Assembly: GCF_014841615.1 (NCBI RefSeq)
Contig: NZ_JACYUG010000001.1
Location: 434,001-498,000, forward strand
Source: Sphingomonas sp. CFBP 8760
GTDB taxonomy: Bacteria > Pseudomonadota > Alphaproteobacteria > Sphingomonadales > Sphingomonadaceae
DNA: 64,000 nucleotides
Direction of reading: 5' to 3'
Made by a program: the position numbers and the translations under genes. The notes beneath the pieces are model-generated. The model saw only the letters and a program-made list of their open reading frames with translations. It was not told the DNA's origin and did not search any database. Each line of letters opens with the position of its first letter. Position 1 is the stretch's first letter. Below are positions 60,620 to 64,000 of the stretch, one piece after another.

Positions 60620-61351
60620 ATGCCCACCGCCCCTTTCCGCCTCCATCCCGACCTCGATCGCCATGCCATCCGCGATGCCTATCGCCGGGACGGCCGGGTG
60701 CGGATTCACGACCTGTTGGCCGACGAGGGTGCTCTGACCCTGCGCAACTGGCTGAAGCGGCGCGAGGAATGGCGGCAGATACTGAACAGCGGCGACAAGG
60801 TGTACGAACTGGACCGCGCCACCCGCGACGGGCTGAGCGAGGCGCAACGCCGGACGCTAGACGAGGCGGTCATGGCCGGGGTGCGCGCCGGGTTCCAGTA
60901 TCGCTATGAATCGATCCGCGTTCCCGATGGCATCGCCGCCCGCCTGGCCGCGGATGATCCCCTGTCGGCCTTCGCCGCCTGGCTGTCGGGCGCGGAGGCG
61001 CTGGATTTCCTGCGCGAGGTGACCGGCCACGCCGACAGCGTCTTCACCGACGCGCAGGCGACCGCCTATGCCCCCGGCGACCTGCTGACCGCGCATGACG
61101 ACGCCGTGGCGGGCAAGGATCGCCGTGCCGCCTATGTCCTCGGGCTCAATCCGGAATGGCGGGCGGAATGGGGCGGGCTGCTGCTGTTCCATGACGGGGC
61201 GGACCGGGTGACGGGCATGGTGCCCGCGTTCAACACGCTGGACCTGTTGTCGGTGCCGCAGGCGCACAGCGTATCGATGGTAACGCGGGCTGCACCATCC
61301 CGGCGTTATGCCATCACCGGCTGGCTGCGTGCGCAACGCCAGCCGGATTGA
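60620..61351 (+). CDS. 2OG-Fe(II) oxygenase (prolyl hydroxylase-like)
   Basis: 243 residues. The jelly-roll iron site is H-x-D in LLTAHDDAV, and the distal His (QAHSVSMV) with the 2OG-binding Arg (SRRYAITGW) follows. The N-terminal helices resemble the Ofd1/P4H-like group. The likely substrate is a protein or small molecule; none can be named. It lies between mutS and glnD; a functional link is not evident. Confidence 0.92.
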   Translation: MPTAPFRLHPDLDRHAIRDAYRRDGRVRIHDLLADEGALTLRNWLKRREEWRQILNSGDKVYELDRATRDGLSEAQRRTLDEAVMAGVRAGFQYRYESIRVPDGIAARLAADDPLSAFAAWLSGAEALDFLREVTGHADSVFTDAQATAYAPGDLLTAHDDAVAGKDRRAAYVLGLNPEWRAEWGGLLLFHDGADRVTGMVPAFNTLDLLSVPQAHSVSMVTRAAPSRRYAITGWLRAQRQPD

Positions 61352-61382
61352 CGACCACCCGCATCAGGCAAGGCCCATCGCC

Positions 61383-64000
61383 ATGGCATCCCGTTTCGAA
61401 CACCTTCCCCATCGCCGCGCGATCGTCGACCGGCGGGCGCTGGCGGAAACGATCGCGGCGTTGCCCGGGGACGGTCTGCGCAACCGTGCGGTCGCGCTGC
61501 TGAAGGAGGCGCTGGCCGCCGGGCGGGCGGAGATCGCCCGGCGACTGGCGGAACGGCCGACGCGCGGGCTGGAGATCGCGGCGGCGCAGGCCTATCTGAT
61601 CGACCGGCTGGTCGTGATCCTGTTCGACCTCGCCACCACCCGCCTGCATCCGGAGGGCGAGCCGATCACGCTGCTGGCGGTCGGTGGTTACGGCCGGGGC
61701 GAGATGGCGGCGCATTCCGACATCGACATCGGTTTCCTGACCCGTAACGCCCCTGCCCCCGCCACCGCGCAGGTGATCGAGACGATGCTGTACGCGCTGT
61801 GGGACCTGGGCCTGAAGGTGGGGCACAGCAGCCGGTCGCTGGACGAGATGATCCGCCAGGCCAAGGCCGACGTCACCGTCCGCACCGCCTTGCTGGAGGC
61901 ACGCTTCGTGACGGGCGACGCCACGCTGTACGACGATGCCGCCCGCCGCTTCAAGGCGGAGATCCAGCGCGGCACCGAGCGGCAATTCATCGCCGACAAG
62001 CTGGCCGAGCGCGACGCCCGCCACCGCCGAATGGGCGACACCCGCTACGTCGTCGAACCTAACGTCAAGGAGGGCAAGGGGTCGTTGCGCGATCTCCACG
62101 CGCTGTTCTGGATCGGCAAGTACATCTTCGATGTGCAGCGCGCGCGCCAGCTGGTCGATGTCGGGCTGTTCACGCCGCAGGAATATCGCGGTTTCCACCG
62201 CGCCGACGATTTCCTGTGGGCGGTCCGGTGCCACCTCCACGTCATCACCGGCCGGGCCGAGGACCGGCTGACCTTCGACGTGCAGCGCGAGGTGGCGGCG
62301 CGGATGCGGTTCCACGACCGCAACGACAAGCCGGCGGTGGAACGCTTCATGCAATTCTACTTCCTGCAGGCGCGTACCGTCGGCACGCTGACGGGCGTGT
62401 TCCTGGCGCATCTGGACGAACGCTTCGCCTCGCGCGGGCGGCGGTTCGGGCTGCCGCATCTGCGTCGTTCGCCGAAGCGACTGAACGGCTTCGTGCTGGA
62501 TCGCGGCCGCCTCGCCCTGCCCGACGACGGTTTCTTTCGCGACGATCCGATCCGGCTGCTCGAAATCTTCGCGCTTGCCGATGCGCACCGGCTGGAAATC
62601 CATCCGCTGGCGATGCGCGCGGCGTCGCGCGACGCCAAGCTGATCGACGAATATCGCCAGCACCCCCGCGCCAACGCGCTGTTCCTGGAGGTGCTGACCA
62701 GCCCCGGCGATCCCGAACTGGTGCTGCGCTGGATGAACGAGGCGGGGGTGATGGGCCGCTTCATCCCCGATTTCGGCCGGGTCGTGGCGATGATGCAGTT
62801 CGACATGTACCACCACTTCACCGTCGACGAGCATACCATCCAGGCGATCGGCCTGCTCGCCCGGATCGAGGCGGGGACGCTGGTGGAGGATCATCCGCTG
62901 GCCTCGGCGATCTTCGACCAGATCGTGTCGCGTCGGGTGCTGCGCGTCGCGGTGCTGCTGCACGACATCGCCAAGGGGCGCGGCGGCGACCATTCGATCC
63001 TCGGCGCGGAGGTGGCATTGCGGCTGTGCCCGCGGTTCGGCCTGACCCCGGCGGAGACGGAGACGGTATCGTGGCTGGTCCGCCATCACCTGCTGATGTC
63101 GGACACCGCGTTCAAGCGCGACCTGTCCGACTTCAAGACCATCCTCGATTTCGCCGGCACCATCGCCAGTCCGGAACGGCTGCGCCTGCTGCTGGTGCTG
63201 ACGATCGTCGATATCCGCGCGGTCGGGCCGGGGACGTGGAACAGCTGGAAACGCCAGTTGCTCGCCACGCTGTTCGAATCGGCGGAGGAGGTGCTGCGCC
63301 TCGGCCACAAGCAGCGCGGCCGGGCGGAGCGGATCGCGGCGCGGCAGGAGAATCTCGCCACCGCGCTCGGCTGGGACGAGGAACGCTTCGCCGCCTTCGT
63401 CCGGCGTCTGCCCGAACCCTATTGGATCGCGGAGCCGGACGACGTGCTGGAACACAATGCCCGGCTGATGGCGGCGGCGGGCGATGCGCCGCTGTCGATC
63501 GACGCGCAGGTGTACGAGGAACGCGGCGCGACGCTGGTGACGATCTATGCCGCCGACCATCCCGGCCTGTTCTATCGCATCGCCGGGGCGATCCACGTCG
63601 CGGGCGGCAACATCATCGATGCGCGCATCCACACCACGCGCGACGGCATGGCGATCGACAATTTCCTGGTGCAGGACCCGTTCGGCCGCCCCTTCGACGA
63701 CAGCACCCAACTGGCCCGGCTGCGCGTCGCGATCGAGGATGCGCTGGCCAATCGCGGCAAGCTGAACGACCGGCTGGTCGCCAAGCCATCGGCGCGGACG
63801 CGCGCGGATGCCTTCACCATCCAGCCCAACGCGCTCATCAACAACGAGGCGTCGAACCGCTTCACCGTGATCGAGGTCAACGCCCGCGACCGGCCGGCGC
63901 TGCTCAACCAGCTGGCGCAGGCGCTGTTCCAGTCAAAGGTGACGATCCATTCCGCCCATGTCGCCACGTATGGCGAGCGCGCGGTCGACACCTTCTACGT
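61383..64000 (+). CDS. glnD: [Protein-PII] uridylyltransferase / uridylyl-removing enzyme (partial)
   Basis: 872 complete codons in the window; the stop lies beyond 64000. The nucleotidyl-transferase motif is VGGYGRGEMAAHSDIDIGF (about 100-118). The HD phosphohydrolase domain contains LLHDIAKGRGGDHS. Two ACT domains are visible: VTIYAADHPGLFYRIAGAI and FTVIEVNARDRPALLNQLAQAL. It senses glutamine and modifies PII proteins to control nitrogen assimilation. Family members are about 890-930 residues, so only the end of the second ACT domain is missing. The start is ATG 61383. Confidence 0.95.
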   Translation, partial: MASRFEHLPHRRAIVDRRALAETIAALPGDGLRNRAVALLKEALAAGRAEIARRLAERPTRGLEIAAAQAYLIDRLVVILFDLATTRLHPEGEPITLLAVGGYGRGEMAAHSDIDIGFLTRNAPAPATAQVIETMLYALWDLGLKVGHSSRSLDEMIRQAKADVTVRTALLEARFVTGDATLYDDAARRFKAEIQRGTERQFIADKLAERDARHRRMGDTRYVVEPNVKEGKGSLRDLHALFWIGKYIFDVQRARQLVDVGLFTPQEYRGFHRADDFLWAVRCHLHVITGRAEDRLTFDVQREVAARMRFHDRNDKPAVERFMQFYFLQARTVGTLTGVFLAHLDERFASRGRRFGLPHLRRSPKRLNGFVLDRGRLALPDDGFFRDDPIRLLEIFALADAHRLEIHPLAMRAASRDAKLIDEYRQHPRANALFLEVLTSPGDPELVLRWMNEAGVMGRFIPDFGRVVAMMQFDMYHHFTVDEHTIQAIGLLARIEAGTLVEDHPLASAIFDQIVSRRVLRVAVLLHDIAKGRGGDHSILGAEVALRLCPRFGLTPAETETVSWLVRHHLLMSDTAFKRDLSDFKTILDFAGTIASPERLRLLLVLTIVDIRAVGPGTWNSWKRQLLATLFESAEEVLRLGHKQRGRAERIAARQENLATALGWDEERFAAFVRRLPEPYWIAEPDDVLEHNARLMAAAGDAPLSIDAQVYEERGATLVTIYAADHPGLFYRIAGAIHVAGGNIIDARIHTTRDGMAIDNFLVQDPFGRPFDDSTQLARLRVAIEDALANRGKLNDRLVAKPSARTRADAFTIQPNALINNEASNRFTVIEVNARDRPALLNQLAQALFQSKVTIHSAHVATYGERAVDTFY

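Noticed and set aside
58033..60669. Minus-strand open frame opposite mutS
   Set aside because: Antisense to a conserved gene with matching third-position bias; no recognisable domain.
61314..63710. Minus-strand open frame opposite glnD
   Set aside because: Same reason: composition shadow of the real gene. The plus-strand glnD has full motifs.

Overview
The window is GC-rich chromosomal DNA from an alphaproteobacterium, most likely Sphingomonas or a close relative. The evidence is the gene order (rne next to an amidase, mrcA and prfB; ribF-ileS-lspA), a TorF-type porin end, a PEPxxWA-CTERM protein with PrsK/PrsR regulators, and several families of palindromic intergenic repeats of the kind seen in sphingomonads. 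I saw no rRNA or tRNA gene, no transposase, no phage gene and no CRISPR array. It reads as core chromosome with small accessory insertions.

Layout. 1-138: end of a porin gene. 407-5735 (minus): folA, ribF, ileS, lspA and a small lipoprotein, mostly coupled by overlapping stop/start codons. 5924-6616: PEP-CTERM protein. 6647-13446 (minus): amidase, PBP1A, RF2, a lipoprotein with a methyltransferase fold, and thymidylate synthase. 13889-20746 (plus): RNase E, an M48 protease, a DsbA-like protein and an ABC-2 exporter. 20706-23969 (minus): CPBP protease, class II FBPase, dapD and a HAD nucleotidase. 24116-27566 (plus): subtilisin-type lipoprotein/autotransporter and an LLM flavin oxidoreductase. 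27576-30008 (minus): PepSY protein, response regulator and kinase. 30156-32526 (plus): ABC-F ATPase and a ParD/ParE-type pair. 32523-36792 (minus): DUF815-type ATPase, PrsR and PrsK. 36945-37997: mannose-1-phosphate guanylyltransferase. 38032-38595: Uma2-type nuclease. 38799-40911 (minus): groESL with promoter and CIRCE operator. 40925-47525: MATE pump, amino-acid permease, adenosine kinase, EI24 protein, lipoprotein and QueG. 47563-49730: second ABC-2 exporter. 49995-54100: MsrB, CHAP protein, SDR and an AT-richer PAS-GGDEF-EAL gene. 54366-64000: peptidyl-prolyl isomerase, malic enzyme, mutS, a 2OG-Fe(II) oxygenase and glnD, which runs off the end.

Functional themes. Envelope growth (amidase, PBP1A, LspA, proteases, CHAP, MsrB) and folate/dTMP supply (FolA, ThyA) dominate the first third. 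The PrsK/PrsR pair, the GDP-mannose enzyme and the PEP-CTERM protein suggest an exosortase/exopolysaccharide system whose sorting enzyme lies outside the window.

Most unusual points. A palindromic repeat sits in frame inside ileS, which also carries a separate AT-rich patch. At least four repeat families occur; one copy separates the two genes of an ABC exporter, and another forms the end of an antitoxin-like reading frame. An S8 protease has both a lipobox and a barrel-like C-terminus. A predicted membrane-anchored methyltransferase-fold protein is translationally coupled between prfB and thyA.
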